Assembly (NCBI GenBank): GCA_964475945.1
Contig: CAYYYF010000015.1
Location: forward strand, 1 to 26,484
Length of the DNA: 26,484 nt
From: JBBIQH01 sp964475945
GTDB lineage: Archaea; Thermoproteota; Nitrososphaeria; Nitrososphaerales; Nitrosocaldaceae
Direction: 5' to 3'
Shown here: positions 1 through 7,298 of the stretch, in pieces
Layout: each line of letters starts with the position of its first letter
Position numbering within the stretch: the first letter of the stretch is position 1
Position numbers and translations under genes: made by a program
Notes under the pieces: generated by a model
The model's database searches: none
What the model was told of the DNA's origin: nothing
What the model saw: the letters and a program-made list of their open reading frames with translations, nothing else

Positions 1-249
1 TATCTCCTGCCATACCTTGCTAAATTCATCCTTCATATCCTGCCTTAATTTAGCAATCTCTTGAAGTATCTCATTGAACTTCTTATCATGCTCCTCAAAC
101 CTCTTGGTATGCTCCTCTAGCATCTTGGTATGCTTATCTAAACTCTTAAGTATAGCATCATAGCCTATTAAGCCTGCTACTGTATACCTGAAATCTTCAT
201 CCTCCTTTAGTAGTTTTATAATATTCTTCTTTAGTTCATTAGATTGCAT
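1..249 (-). CDS. DUF3782-like coiled-coil protein, N-terminal part (runs off left edge)
   Basis: The frame is open from an ATG at 249 to the left edge, giving 83 codons with no stop. The first 30 residues (MQSNELKKNIIKLLKEDEDF, then a YTVAGLIGYDAIL stretch) resemble the N-terminus of archaeal DUF3782/PD-(D/E)XK-like proteins as I remember them. Residues from about 35 on are charged heptads rich in E, K and H, predicting a coiled coil. Two adjacent copies of a similar 21-base unit (about 100-140) encode repeated TKxLEEH-type heptads. If the family call is right, the missing C-terminal part would carry a nuclease-like domain. A TATA-like box about 26 bases upstream of the ATG suggests a leaderless transcript. 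The coding frame is well supported; the family name is tentative. Confidence 0.55.
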   Translation of the reverse strand, partial: MQSNELKKNIIKLLKEDEDFRYTVAGLIGYDAILKSLDKHTKMLEEHTKRFEEHDKKFNEILQEIAKLRQDMKDEFSKVWQEI

Positions 250-267
250 GATATATATCAATTAAAG

Positions 268-280
268 AAAAGTATAAATC
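268..280 (-). promoter_or_regulatory. TATA-like box for the coiled-coil gene
   Basis: On the minus strand this reads gatttatactttt, centred about 26 bases before the ATG at 249. That spacing predicts transcription starting at or next to the start codon (leaderless mRNA). Confidence 0.4.
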
Positions 281-374
281 TTACTCTCTTGAAGTGATAT
301 CATATAATAATCGGTGATATCTACTCTACTGATATCTCATATAAATTATTAGAATTAGATTCTTATTTAATAAT

Positions 375-400
375 ATTAATTAAAATAAAATTAAAAATTT
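375..400 (-). terminator. T-rich tract downstream of rpsJ
   Basis: Read on the minus strand, the stretch about 45-70 bases after the rpsJ stop is almost only T and A with runs of T (tttttaattttattttaatt). Oligo-T tracts of this kind terminate archaeal RNA polymerase. No stem was found, so this is a composition-based call. Confidence 0.3.
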
Positions 401-443
401 GAAAGCTTAATAGGTTGATGAATTTATTTATTAGTTTTGCATC

Positions 444-752
444 TTACTGTAAGAGCACCTCTATAACAACCTCATCAGGTATCTTAAGCCTCATCAGCTG
501 CTTCATTGCTCTATCATCTGCTGCAAGATCTATTATGCGTCTATGTATCCTCATCTCCCATTTATCGAATGTATGCGTACCTTGCCCACTGGGTGCCTTC
601 CTTGTTACCACATGCAACTTTTTGGTTGGTAATGGTACTGGTCCTCTAACCCTTACCCCTGTCTTCTCCCCTATCATCCTTATCTCCTTACACATCTGCT
701 CAAGCTTCTCTAGATCAGTGCTAGCCAGCTTTATCCTAGCCTGCTGTACCAT
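444..752 (-). CDS. rpsJ: Ribosomal protein S10 (uS10)
   Basis: Small-subunit ribosomal protein S10, a component of the 30S head. From the ATG at 752 the product is 102 residues, the normal archaeal length, starting MVQQARIKLAS. Typical S10 features are the RGPVPLPTKK segment, the HVVTRKAPSGQGTHTFDKWE loop and the IHRRIIDL helix. The frame is open 13 codons further upstream (to 791), but that would overlap the tuf C-terminus and add a non-conserved tail, so 752 is preferred. It lies 13 bases after the tuf stop codon and is probably cotranscribed with it; the tuf-rpsJ order is common in archaea. The stop is TAA. Confidence 0.93.
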   Translation of the reverse strand: MVQQARIKLASTDLEKLEQMCKEIRMIGEKTGVRVRGPVPLPTKKLHVVTRKAPSGQGTHTFDKWEMRIHRRIIDLAADDRAMKQLMRLKIPDEVVIEVLLQ

Positions 753-765
753 GTTTACCACTTGC

Positions 766-2094
766 TTAAGCCTTGGCAGCAACCTTCTCAAGTGTATACT
801 TCTCTGTTATCTCCTCAACTATGCCTGCTGCTATAGTAGTACCCATATCCCTTAGAGCAAATCTACCCAACTCTGGATACTCCTTGAATAATTCTATGCA
901 TAATGGTCTGACTGGCCTTATCTTTACTATTGCAGAGTCTCCACTCTTAAGGAACTTTGGATTCTGCTCTACTACATTACCTGTCCTAGGGTCTATCTTT
1001 GAGACGAACTCTACCAATGTAGCAGCAACCTGTGCAGTATGGGCATGGAGTACTGGTGTATATCCTGGTGCAATTGCTGTTGGATGGTATATGACTATTA
1101 TCCTGGCCTTGAACTCCTTTGCTACAGTTGGCGGGTTATCTACTGGCCCTACAACATCTCCTCTCTTTATCTGCTTCTTATCCACACCCCTAAGGTTAAA
1201 GCCTATGTTATCTCCTGCTACTGCTTCTTGCATTGGTGTATGATGGGTCTCTATGCTCCTAACCTCACCTACAACACCTTCAGGCATTACTATAACCTTA
1301 TCACCAACCTTCATCTTACCTGTCTCTACCCTTCCTACTGGCACTGTTCCAACACCTGTTATTGAGTATACATCCTGTATAGGTAATCTTAATGGTTTGT
1401 TTATAGGCTTCTCTGGTTCAACAAACTCATCGAATGCCTGATATAATGTTGGACCATCGTACCAAGGCATTTTATCTGATTTCTTTACTACATTATCGCC
1501 ATTCCAGCCTGAGGTTGGTATAAACCTTACCTTCTGCACGTTGTAGCCTATGCTCTTTAGTAGGTTTGTTACTATTGCCTTAACCTCTTCATAACGCTCC
1601 TTGCTGTAGTTAACTGATGGATCATCCATCTTATTTACTGCTACCATCAACTGATTAACGCCTAGGGTTCTTAACAGGAATGCATGCTCCCTTGCTTGGC
1701 CTCCTGGCTCTACTGCTACCTCTGTCTCACCCTTCTTTGCTGATACAACTAAGATAGCACAGTCTGCCTCAGATGCACCAGTTATCATATTCTTAACGAA
1801 GTCCCTATGCCCTGGAGCATCTATTAATGTGAAGAAGTACTTGTTGGTCTCGAACTTCTGGAATGCTAGATCGATGGTTATACCTCTCTCCCTCTCATCC
1901 TTGAACCTATCAAGGACCCATGCAAACTTGAATGTATCTCCCTTACCGGTCTTCTCTGACTCCTTCGCATACTCCTCTATCGTCCTCTGGTCTATTAAGC
2001 CTAGATCGTATAGAAGTCTGCCTACTAGAGTTGATTTGCCATGATCAACATGTCCAGTGACTATTAGATTCAGATGTGCCTTCTTACTACTCAT
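766..2094 (-). CDS. tuf: Translation elongation factor 1-alpha (aEF1A)
   Basis: GTPase that delivers aminoacyl-tRNA to the ribosome. The 442 residues match the archaeal length. G-domain motifs are all present: P-loop GHVDHGKS at 14-21, the RGITID switch I segment at 70-75, DAPGH at 92-96 and NKMD at 154-157. Domains 2 and 3 follow, with an archaeal-type RPVRPLCIE segment and RFALRDMGTT near the end. The gene is noticeably less AT-rich than the rest of the window, as expected for a highly expressed gene. It is the first gene of a tuf-rpsJ unit with its own TATA-like box about 28 bases upstream. Confidence 0.97.
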   Translation of the reverse strand: MSSKKAHLNLIVTGHVDHGKSTLVGRLLYDLGLIDQRTIEEYAKESEKTGKGDTFKFAWVLDRFKDERERGITIDLAFQKFETNKYFFTLIDAPGHRDFVKNMITGASEADCAILVVSAKKGETEVAVEPGGQAREHAFLLRTLGVNQLMVAVNKMDDPSVNYSKERYEEVKAIVTNLLKSIGYNVQKVRFIPTSGWNGDNVVKKSDKMPWYDGPTLYQAFDEFVEPEKPINKPLRLPIQDVYSITGVGTVPVGRVETGKMKVGDKVIVMPEGVVGEVRSIETHHTPMQEAVAGDNIGFNLRGVDKKQIKRGDVVGPVDNPPTVAKEFKARIIVIYHPTAIAPGYTPVLHAHTAQVAATLVEFVSKIDPRTGNVVEQNPKFLKSGDSAIVKIRPVRPLCIELFKEYPELGRFALRDMGTTIAAGIVEEITEKYTLEKVAAKA

Positions 2095-2115
2095 GCATTA
2101 TTAACATACATAAGG

Positions 2116-2128
2116 GCTTTATAAACAT
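2116..2128 (-). promoter_or_regulatory. TATA-like box of tuf
   Basis: The minus strand reads tatgtttataaag, centred about 28 bases upstream of the tuf ATG at 2094. The leader would be only a few bases long. Confidence 0.5.
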
Positions 2129-2391
2129 ATAGTAAGAAAACATCGACATTAAAAGAAGGGATGAATCGCTAAAACTTTAAATGAAATAAATGTGGATTAG
2201 TAATAGATAGAGATATTTCATTAGTTATAATGAAAGAGATCTATAAAATTAAGGTTAGGATACTTATGGTATGAAATATGTACCTAAGAGCAAGGAAGTT
2301 ATATTTGGAGAGATCCTGCTAGTGGATATATGAACCAAGCTGTATCTTTTAAGGTAAGATGACTCGCATTTCTATATCTATACCATCTACA
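2129..2391. other. Intergenic stretch without a convincing gene
   Basis: Between the tuf promoter and the stop of the SWIM protein I see no credible protein or RNA gene. It contains a hairpin (2211-2242, listed separately) and a 20-codon plus-strand frame at 2272-2334 (starts MKYVPKSKEVIF, ends TGA) too short to call. The last part may hold the terminator of the SWIM gene. Confidence 0.5.
2211..2242. repeat. Imperfect inverted repeat (stem-loop)
   Basis: The arms tttcatta (2216-2223) and taatgaaa (2228-2235) are perfect complements around a 4-base loop. Outer arms agat (2211-2214) and atct (2239-2242) also pair, giving about 12 base pairs with a small internal bulge. It lies in gene-free sequence. 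Confidence 0.4.
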
Positions 2392-2715
2392 CTACCTATC
2401 ATTAATAGACTTAAATATATCATGGATTAATGCTCTTAAGAAACCCCTATACTCCTCATCATTAAATACTATCTTATCTACCAACCCTTTACCAATAGCA
2501 TCCTTTGCAGTCTTTATATGGTAGCATTGCTCATCTTTGCCTAGGGATCTAAAGTAGTAACCTTTGCATGTGCAATACCCTTGCTCTACATCAACCCAAT
2601 ACTCATGCATTCTACCTACTACAGTTAGTATACTTTTACCACTTGGAAGGAATATATGTAGTTTAACTGCTTTCTTGCTTAGAAGCTTTGTAATTCTTTC
2701 CTCTTCTTCTGACAT
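2392..2715 (-). CDS. Small SWIM zinc-finger protein
   Basis: The 107-residue product carries a SWIM zinc-binding motif: C48-x-C50, then C64-x-H66, with a 13-residue insertion containing aromatic and basic residues. SWIM domains bind nucleic acid or proteins; in archaea and eukaryotes some SWIM proteins partner with RadA/Rad51 paralogs in recombination. That role is only a possibility here, because no recombinase gene is nearby. The N-terminus is acidic (MSEEEERI) and the segment before the motif reads like a small beta-sheet. The gene stands alone, divergent from the next gene with a 93-base shared promoter region, and ends in TAG. Confidence 0.85.
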   Translation of the reverse strand: MSEEEERITKLLSKKAVKLHIFLPSGKSILTVVGRMHEYWVDVEQGYCTCKGYYFRSLGKDEQCYHIKTAKDAIGKGLVDKIVFNDEEYRGFLRALIHDIFKSINDR

Positions 2716-2728
2716 GCTCTATATTATT

Positions 2729-2748
2729 ACTTATAAGAATTTTATAGT
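2729..2748 (-). promoter_or_regulatory. TATA-like boxes of the SWIM gene
   Basis: Minus-strand sequence contains actataaaat and cttataagta, 15-30 bases before the ATG at 2715. Which one is used cannot be decided from sequence. Confidence 0.35.
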
Positions 2749-2770
2749 TACTGAGGTTCTACTCTGGTAT

Positions 2771-2788
2771 AAGCTTTATATATATATC
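2771..2788 (+). promoter_or_regulatory. TATA-like box of the dehydrogenase-like gene
   Basis: aagctttatatatatatc, centred about 30 bases before the ATG at 2809, fits a very short leader. No Shine-Dalgarno sequence is present. Confidence 0.45.
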
Positions 2789-3483
2789 AATATGGGTTAT
2801 CATATAAAATGAAGTGGATAAGAAATATAATATTAATATTATTAATAATATTTGGTACAATTTTATCATTACTTCATAGTTCAGTAAATGCGCAAGAACA
2901 ACTTGATTATAAGGTAAGGACAGAAGAGATAGGAGTATGTGGGTATATATTTGAGTTTATGCCAAATGGTAACATTATATGTGCAACCCGAGGTGTAAAC
3001 GATAAGGCAGAAGCAGAAATTAGGATATTAGATATACAAAATAAGAGCCTAAAGAAGATATCTGAGGTTAATGTGTATATAGGTAAAGAATCTTATCATG
3101 AAAGAGGGTTAGTAGGCTTGACAATAGATCCTAACTTCAATGAGAACCATTACGTATATCTTTACTGGACATACAAAGATGAGATGGATGGTAATCAATA
3201 TAAAAAGGTTGTAAGGTTCAAGTATGACGATATAAATAACATCCTGCTTCAAGACAAAGTCTTGATAGATAAGATACCAGCAAATCAGATACATAATGGT
3301 GGACCATTAGAATTTGGTCCAGATGGTATGCTTTATATAACCAACGGTGATGCAGATATTTCCCTTCAATCTAGAAAAAGACAATTAGACAATCCTTGGA
3401 AGAGATCCTTTGATGTCTTGAATGGTAAGATACTAAGGATATATAGGGATGGTAATATACCAGAGGATAACCCATTCCCTAAC

Positions 3484-3486
3484 TAG
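3484..3486 (+). other. In-frame amber codon inside the dehydrogenase-like gene
   Basis: TAG falls between NPFPN and PIYTYGHRN, two conserved pieces of the propeller that are normally joined by about one residue. No frameshift or other stop occurs in the remaining gene. Confidence 0.85.
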
Positions 3487-4623
3487 CCTATCTACACATA
3501 TGGGCATAGAAATGTATTTGGTATAGCATTCCATCCTATAACTGGTTTACCTTTCATAACAGAGAATGGTCCTGATACAGATGATGAGATAAATATACTT
3601 TACAAGGGGATGGATTATGGTTGGCCTATAAGGTTAGGGTATGCAAAACCAATAGTAGAGCAAGATAAATATGCAGTATATAACTTTGATCCAGATAAGT
3701 ATGTTAAACCTATCTGGTCAAATGGAAAGCCTACTCTAGCACCAACTGGTATGACATTCTATAATGCTAGTAAATATACAGATTTTGCTAATGATCTTTT
3801 CTTTTTAACATTAAATGATATCTCATTACATAGAGTAAAGTTAAAACCACCTTCCTATAATGCTATATCTGAGTTCTATACATACCAATTGGATATAGAT
3901 TCAATTCCTACTGATATAGAGATTGGACAGGATGATGAGCTATATGTATCTGCTCTTAATAATAGAATATACAAGGTAACATTTGAACCTTTAAACTTTA
4001 GTAATGCTAAGATAGCATATATATCATTATCTATACCAGAGGAGATAGAAGACTCTAGCAAGGATGTGATATTCTTTGCAAAACTTACAGATGAGAATGG
4101 AGAACCTATATTCTACAGACCAATTAATTTTGAATTAAATGGAAATATTATAGCAACTGTTAGAACAAATGAGAAGGGTATAGCTAGAATAAGTATAGAT
4201 CCAGAGTTACTAGGCGCAATAAACATAATTAGTACAAAGTTCTTAGGCGATGAAGAGTATGTAAATGCATCAGAGACAAAAACCATAATTAATTCAGGTA
4301 AATACTCAAATGTTACTATACTAGAATCAGTTATATATAAAGGCAAGATAGCAAAGGTTTACATGTTTGATGTTAATAAGAATTCCGTAGAATATGGAAA
4401 AGAGGTAACATTCATGACAACATTAACAGATAATGAAGGTAATATACTGGATGAGGAATATACCTTTATAATAAAAAGTAACGATAATAAGATATTATTA
4501 GAGGAAAGTAATAAAGGACCAAATCTCCATAGGTATTCATTTAGAGAGGATAACATTGGTAAGGTTAGTATAATTATAAGAGATAGCAATGGAAAAGAAG
4601 CAGAAGTCAAGATTAATGTAATA

Positions 4624-4731
4624 CCAGAGTTCCCCTTAGTTTATATAGTATTTGCTGCTGGGTTAGCAGCATCCATGATTTTTGCTTTTTTCATAATAGT
4701 ACGTACTACTACAATAAGATTAGTACCATAA
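4624..4731 (+). other. PEF-type C-terminal sorting signal
   Basis: The last 35 codons encode PEFP, a hydrophobic stretch of about 20 residues, then basic residues. This tripartite layout is that of archaeosortase substrates; thaumarchaeal examples usually read PEFG. An archaeosortase is encoded at 20454-22622. Confidence 0.55.
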
Positions 4732-5411
4732 ATTACTGTTATTGTTAATAGAAGTAGATCAAGCATATTAAATATGGCTGCAATTAGCATGGTAATAGGA
4801 TAAGCCCCAGAATAATGAAATATATTTTCTATACCTCTCTTTATAATGTTATTAGCTGGCGTGGCTTTCATATCTTCCAAATTATGACTAATTACACGCC
4901 AAGTATATCGTGCAGTCCAAGCTGCTAATGTTACTAATGCTGCTATGGACCCTGTATAAATGAATATAACGTTATGAATATTAGGAATTATATTATATAG
5001 CGCATCAATTACAATAGAATCTCCTTTATTATACAATCCAATTCCAAGCATGAACGTTGAAAGTATAAGTATTACCCCACCGCCCCATATGTCCAGTATT
5101 TCTCCTGTTATAGTAGGACCCTTTACTCTTGCTATATTTCCATCAACACAGTCAAGTATTATTGCTAGCTCAATAAGCAATGCACCTACTATAAACATCA
5201 TATAATCCCCTATTGCTAATAGTAGAGATCCTATAATTCCAGTAAACAAGAATAACAATGTAACCTTATTTGCAGATATATTAAAGTATAAGAAGAAGAT
5301 TGCTAAATAATATGAGATTGGTCTTCTAACATAATATGTCCATATCCATCCCTTCTCATGAGACTTTGTTTGTAAGTATTTATCCCTTAGATCATCTAGG
5401 CTTATCTTCAT
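4641..5411 (-). CDS. CDP-alcohol phosphatidyltransferase family membrane protein (divergent active site)
   Basis: Integral membrane protein of 256 residues with about six helices. The family transfers a phospho-alcohol from a CDP-activated donor to an alcohol acceptor (phospholipids, phosphoinositol-type solutes). The signature starts D87-x2-D90-G91-x2-A94-R95 and continues to G103 and D107, but spacing to G103 is one residue shorter than usual, and the final metal-binding Asp expected three residues after D107 is G111. It may be a divergent subfamily or have lost normal chemistry. It is the last gene of the flippase operon, overlapping the upstream nucleotidyltransferase by 4 bases, so CDP-activated product from that enzyme is its likely substrate. 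Its 3' end overlaps the convergent dehydrogenase-like gene by 91 bases. Confidence 0.75.
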   Translation of the reverse strand: MKISLDDLRDKYLQTKSHEKGWIWTYYVRRPISYYLAIFFLYFNISANKVTLLFLFTGIIGSLLLAIGDYMMFIVGALLIELAIILDCVDGNIARVKGPTITGEILDIWGGGVILILSTFMLGIGLYNKGDSIVIDALYNIIPNIHNVIFIYTGSIAALVTLAAWTARYTWRVISHNLEDMKATPANNIIKRGIENIFHYSGAYPITMLIAAIFNMLDLLLLTITVIYGTNLIVVVRTIMKKAKIMDAANPAANTI

Positions 5412-6157
5412 AAAGCCTCCTCTATCTCATATACTATCTTCTTCGCATTATTAAGATCTTCTATAGTATCTATCTCAATACACTGTAACCCTCTTGTGCT
5501 ACACTTATAGAAACAATCGTTACTAATAGCAACTAATCTTATAGCATCTTCATAGTAGAGATCATACTTACCTTCATTAAACAAGCTCTTTACACCCATC
5601 AATACTCTATTTGCATCATTACTGCTTAACCTCATTATTCCTATATACTCACCATCAGCTTCTCTTGGATCTATACTCTTACTTATATCCTTGATAAAAT
5701 ATCTTTTATTCACCTTAACCTTCATCTCTTCATTCCCTAACTCTTTATGATCATCAATAGCAAGGACAGAAGTATCATAGGTTAAAAGATATTCAACTAT
5801 CTTTGGATGAAATACGACATCGCTATTTAATAGTATAAAGTCCTCATCCATATACCTATTAGCAATATAGAATGAGTATATATTGCCTAGCATAGGTTTA
5901 TCATTATTAACTAGCGTGAATCTTATGCTGCTATTATTATAGAATCTTTTTATATGATTGTAAAGCATCTCTGACGCATAACCTGTAACAACTACTATAT
6001 CATTTATTCCATAGTTGGTTAATATCTTTAATGCAAGATCAAATATTGTATTATTATTACTTATTTTTATTAACGTTTTTGGTATATTATCTGTTAGTGG
6101 TCTAAGCCTCTTACTTAACCCAGCAGCAAGTATTATTGCTCTCTTAACATTAACCAT
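5408..6157 (-). CDS. Sugar/polyol-phosphate nucleotidyltransferase
   Basis: The 249-residue product has the NTP_transferase signature AAGLSKRLRPLTDNIPKTL (11-29) and a catalytic-type NSDVVF with D113. Such enzymes make NDP-sugars or CDP-activated small alcohols; cytidylyltransferases for inositol-1-phosphate or phosphocholine share this compact layout, without the C-terminal hexapeptide domain of many sugar types. Operon context (a CDP-alcohol phosphatidyltransferase downstream, a glycerol-1-phosphate dehydrogenase-type gene upstream, both overlapping) favours a CDP-polyol product, but the substrate cannot be read from sequence. It overlaps the upstream gene by 8 bases and the downstream gene by 4. 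The stop is TGA. Confidence 0.82.
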   Translation of the reverse strand: MVNVKRAIILAAGLSKRLRPLTDNIPKTLIKISNNNTIFDLALKILTNYGINDIVVVTGYASEMLYNHIKRFYNNSSIRFTLVNNDKPMLGNIYSFYIANRYMDEDFILLNSDVVFHPKIVEYLLTYDTSVLAIDDHKELGNEEMKVKVNKRYFIKDISKSIDPREADGEYIGIMRLSSNDANRVLMGVKSLFNEGKYDLYYEDAIRLVAISNDCFYKCSTRGLQCIEIDTIEDLNNAKKIVYEIEEAL

Positions 6158-7298
6158 TTATATCATCCAAATACTCTTCATAGGCTACCTTATATGCTCT
6201 TTCAATATCATGCTCATCTACAATATCAAGTATAGTAAATCTATTCTTCCTAGTGCTAGGTGCAAGTTTTACTGCTTTAAGGAATGTATCCTTGCTTATA
6301 TTCATCATCTCTGGCTTGTAAGGCATAGATAAATACCTATATGCCCTTACTATATCATCTATACACGAACCTCTTAAAGCCATTGCAAATATTGTTGCTA
6401 AGCCAACCTGTAATCCATGAGGATTGGGTTTATCGAGTATCCTATCTAGAGCATGGCTTATAAGATGCTCTGCTCCACTTGCTGGTCTTGATGAACCTGC
6501 TATACTCATAGCAATACCACTCTGAATCAACCCTTCTGCAAGGTAAGTAAGAAATCTATTATCTTCTAGCATGTTATTAATATTATTATCAACATAATTA
6601 CTCTTTAATATATAGTATAGGAACCTCTCAGCAGCATTCCTTGATACTATCTCTGCAAACCTGTCTATAGGCTCATTCCTATACTCATGCGCAAGCTTCC
6701 AATCTTCTACTGCAGATATATTTGATATAAGGTCGCCTATACCAGCAAGTATAGTATACATTGGTGCACTCTTAACTACATCTATATCTATGACTATGCC
6801 CATTGGTGGCATTGAGCCTATGCTATCAGCATATGCTAGATCATTAAGCCTAAGCACAGATACTGGAGATGCTATCCCATCATGTGATAATGTAGTAGGT
6901 ATTGCTAATAATGGTATATTTGTAATATAACATGTATATTTGCATACATCAAGTACCTTGCCTCCCCCTACTCCTATTATTAATGATGGTTTATAACTCT
7001 CTATACTCTGTTTTATGGTATTTATTGCAACATTATCATTGCTATTTATACATAATCTTGTAGTGTTAGCATTAAGTGTTAATGCTACCTTATCACCTAT
7101 ATGCTTAGTATTATTGATACCAGAAACTACCAATATGGTATTGTTATTGTTTATATAATTATTATCATTACTTAATAGTTCTTTCCTTAATATATCATCT
7201 AATTCCTCAATTACATTATCTCCTATATAGAAGAAGTTAGAAATATTTACATGTCTTATGCTCATATTGTTGTTATTGTTATTAGACTTCTTCATCAT
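6150..7298 (-). CDS. Glycerol-1-phosphate dehydrogenase family protein (EgsA/AraM-like)
   Basis: NAD(P)-dependent Zn enzyme family that reduces dihydroxyacetone phosphate to sn-glycerol-1-phosphate, the archaeal lipid backbone. Motifs: nucleotide-binding GVGGGKVLDV (109-118), PTTLSHDG (134-141), GSSRPASGAEH (268-278) and PHG. Metal ligands are expected at D189, H278 and H294, all present. Length 382 is slightly above the family norm because of an Asn-rich N-terminal tail (N6-N11) and loop (46-53). The ATG overlaps the flippase stop as ATGA; M12 is an alternative start that would remove the Asn run. Placement between a flippase and a nucleotidyltransferase suggests a pathway-specific paralog rather than the housekeeping enzyme, but this is inference. 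Confidence 0.82.
   Translation of the reverse strand: MMKKSNNNNNNMSIRHVNISNFFYIGDNVIEELDDILRKELLSNDNNYINNNNTILVVSGINNTKHIGDKVALTLNANTTRLCINSNDNVAINTIKQSIESYKPSLIIGVGGGKVLDVCKYTCYITNIPLLAIPTTLSHDGIASPVSVLRLNDLAYADSIGSMPPMGIVIDIDVVKSAPMYTILAGIGDLISNISAVEDWKLAHEYRNEPIDRFAEIVSRNAAERFLYYILKSNYVDNNINNMLEDNRFLTYLAEGLIQSGIAMSIAGSSRPASGAEHLISHALDRILDKPNPHGLQVGLATIFAMALRGSCIDDIVRAYRYLSMPYKPEMMNISKDTFLKAVKLAPSTRKNRFTILDIVDEHDIERAYKVAYEEYLDDING

Larger units (their letters stand above)
2809..4731 (+). pseudogene. Secreted glucose/sorbosone dehydrogenase-like protein, interrupted by one in-frame TAG
   Basis: This reads as one 640-codon gene broken only by TAG at 3484-3486 (codon 226); the same frame stays open on both sides. 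The family (PQQ-dependent sugar dehydrogenase, six-bladed propeller) oxidises sugars outside the membrane. Seen: signal peptide with likely cleavage after VNA (28); HERGLVGLTIDPNF near 97-110; HNGGPLEFGPDGMLY at 162-176; GKILRIYRDG then NPFPN; after the TAG, PIYTYGHRNVFGIAF and DDEINILYKGMDYGWP. Ig-like repeats probably fill about 400-600. The C-terminus has PEFP at 606-609, a membrane helix and a basic end, an archaeosortase-type sorting signal. If TAG stops translation, the 225-residue product lacks half the propeller and the anchor. A recent nonsense mutation, a base-call error and readthrough are all possible. Confidence 0.75.

Noticed and set aside
753..791. Longer S10 start at 791
   Set aside because: It would add 13 non-conserved residues overlapping the tuf C-terminus; the standard S10 start MVQQARIKLAS begins at 752.
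773..1243. Plus-strand open frames across tuf
   Set aside because: They mirror the codon structure of the strongly supported tuf gene and have no protein-like motifs.
2272..2334. 20-codon plus-strand frame (MKYVPKSKEVIFGEILL)
   Set aside because: Too short, no TATA box at the right distance and no recognisable homology; it may be a gene remnant but cannot be supported.
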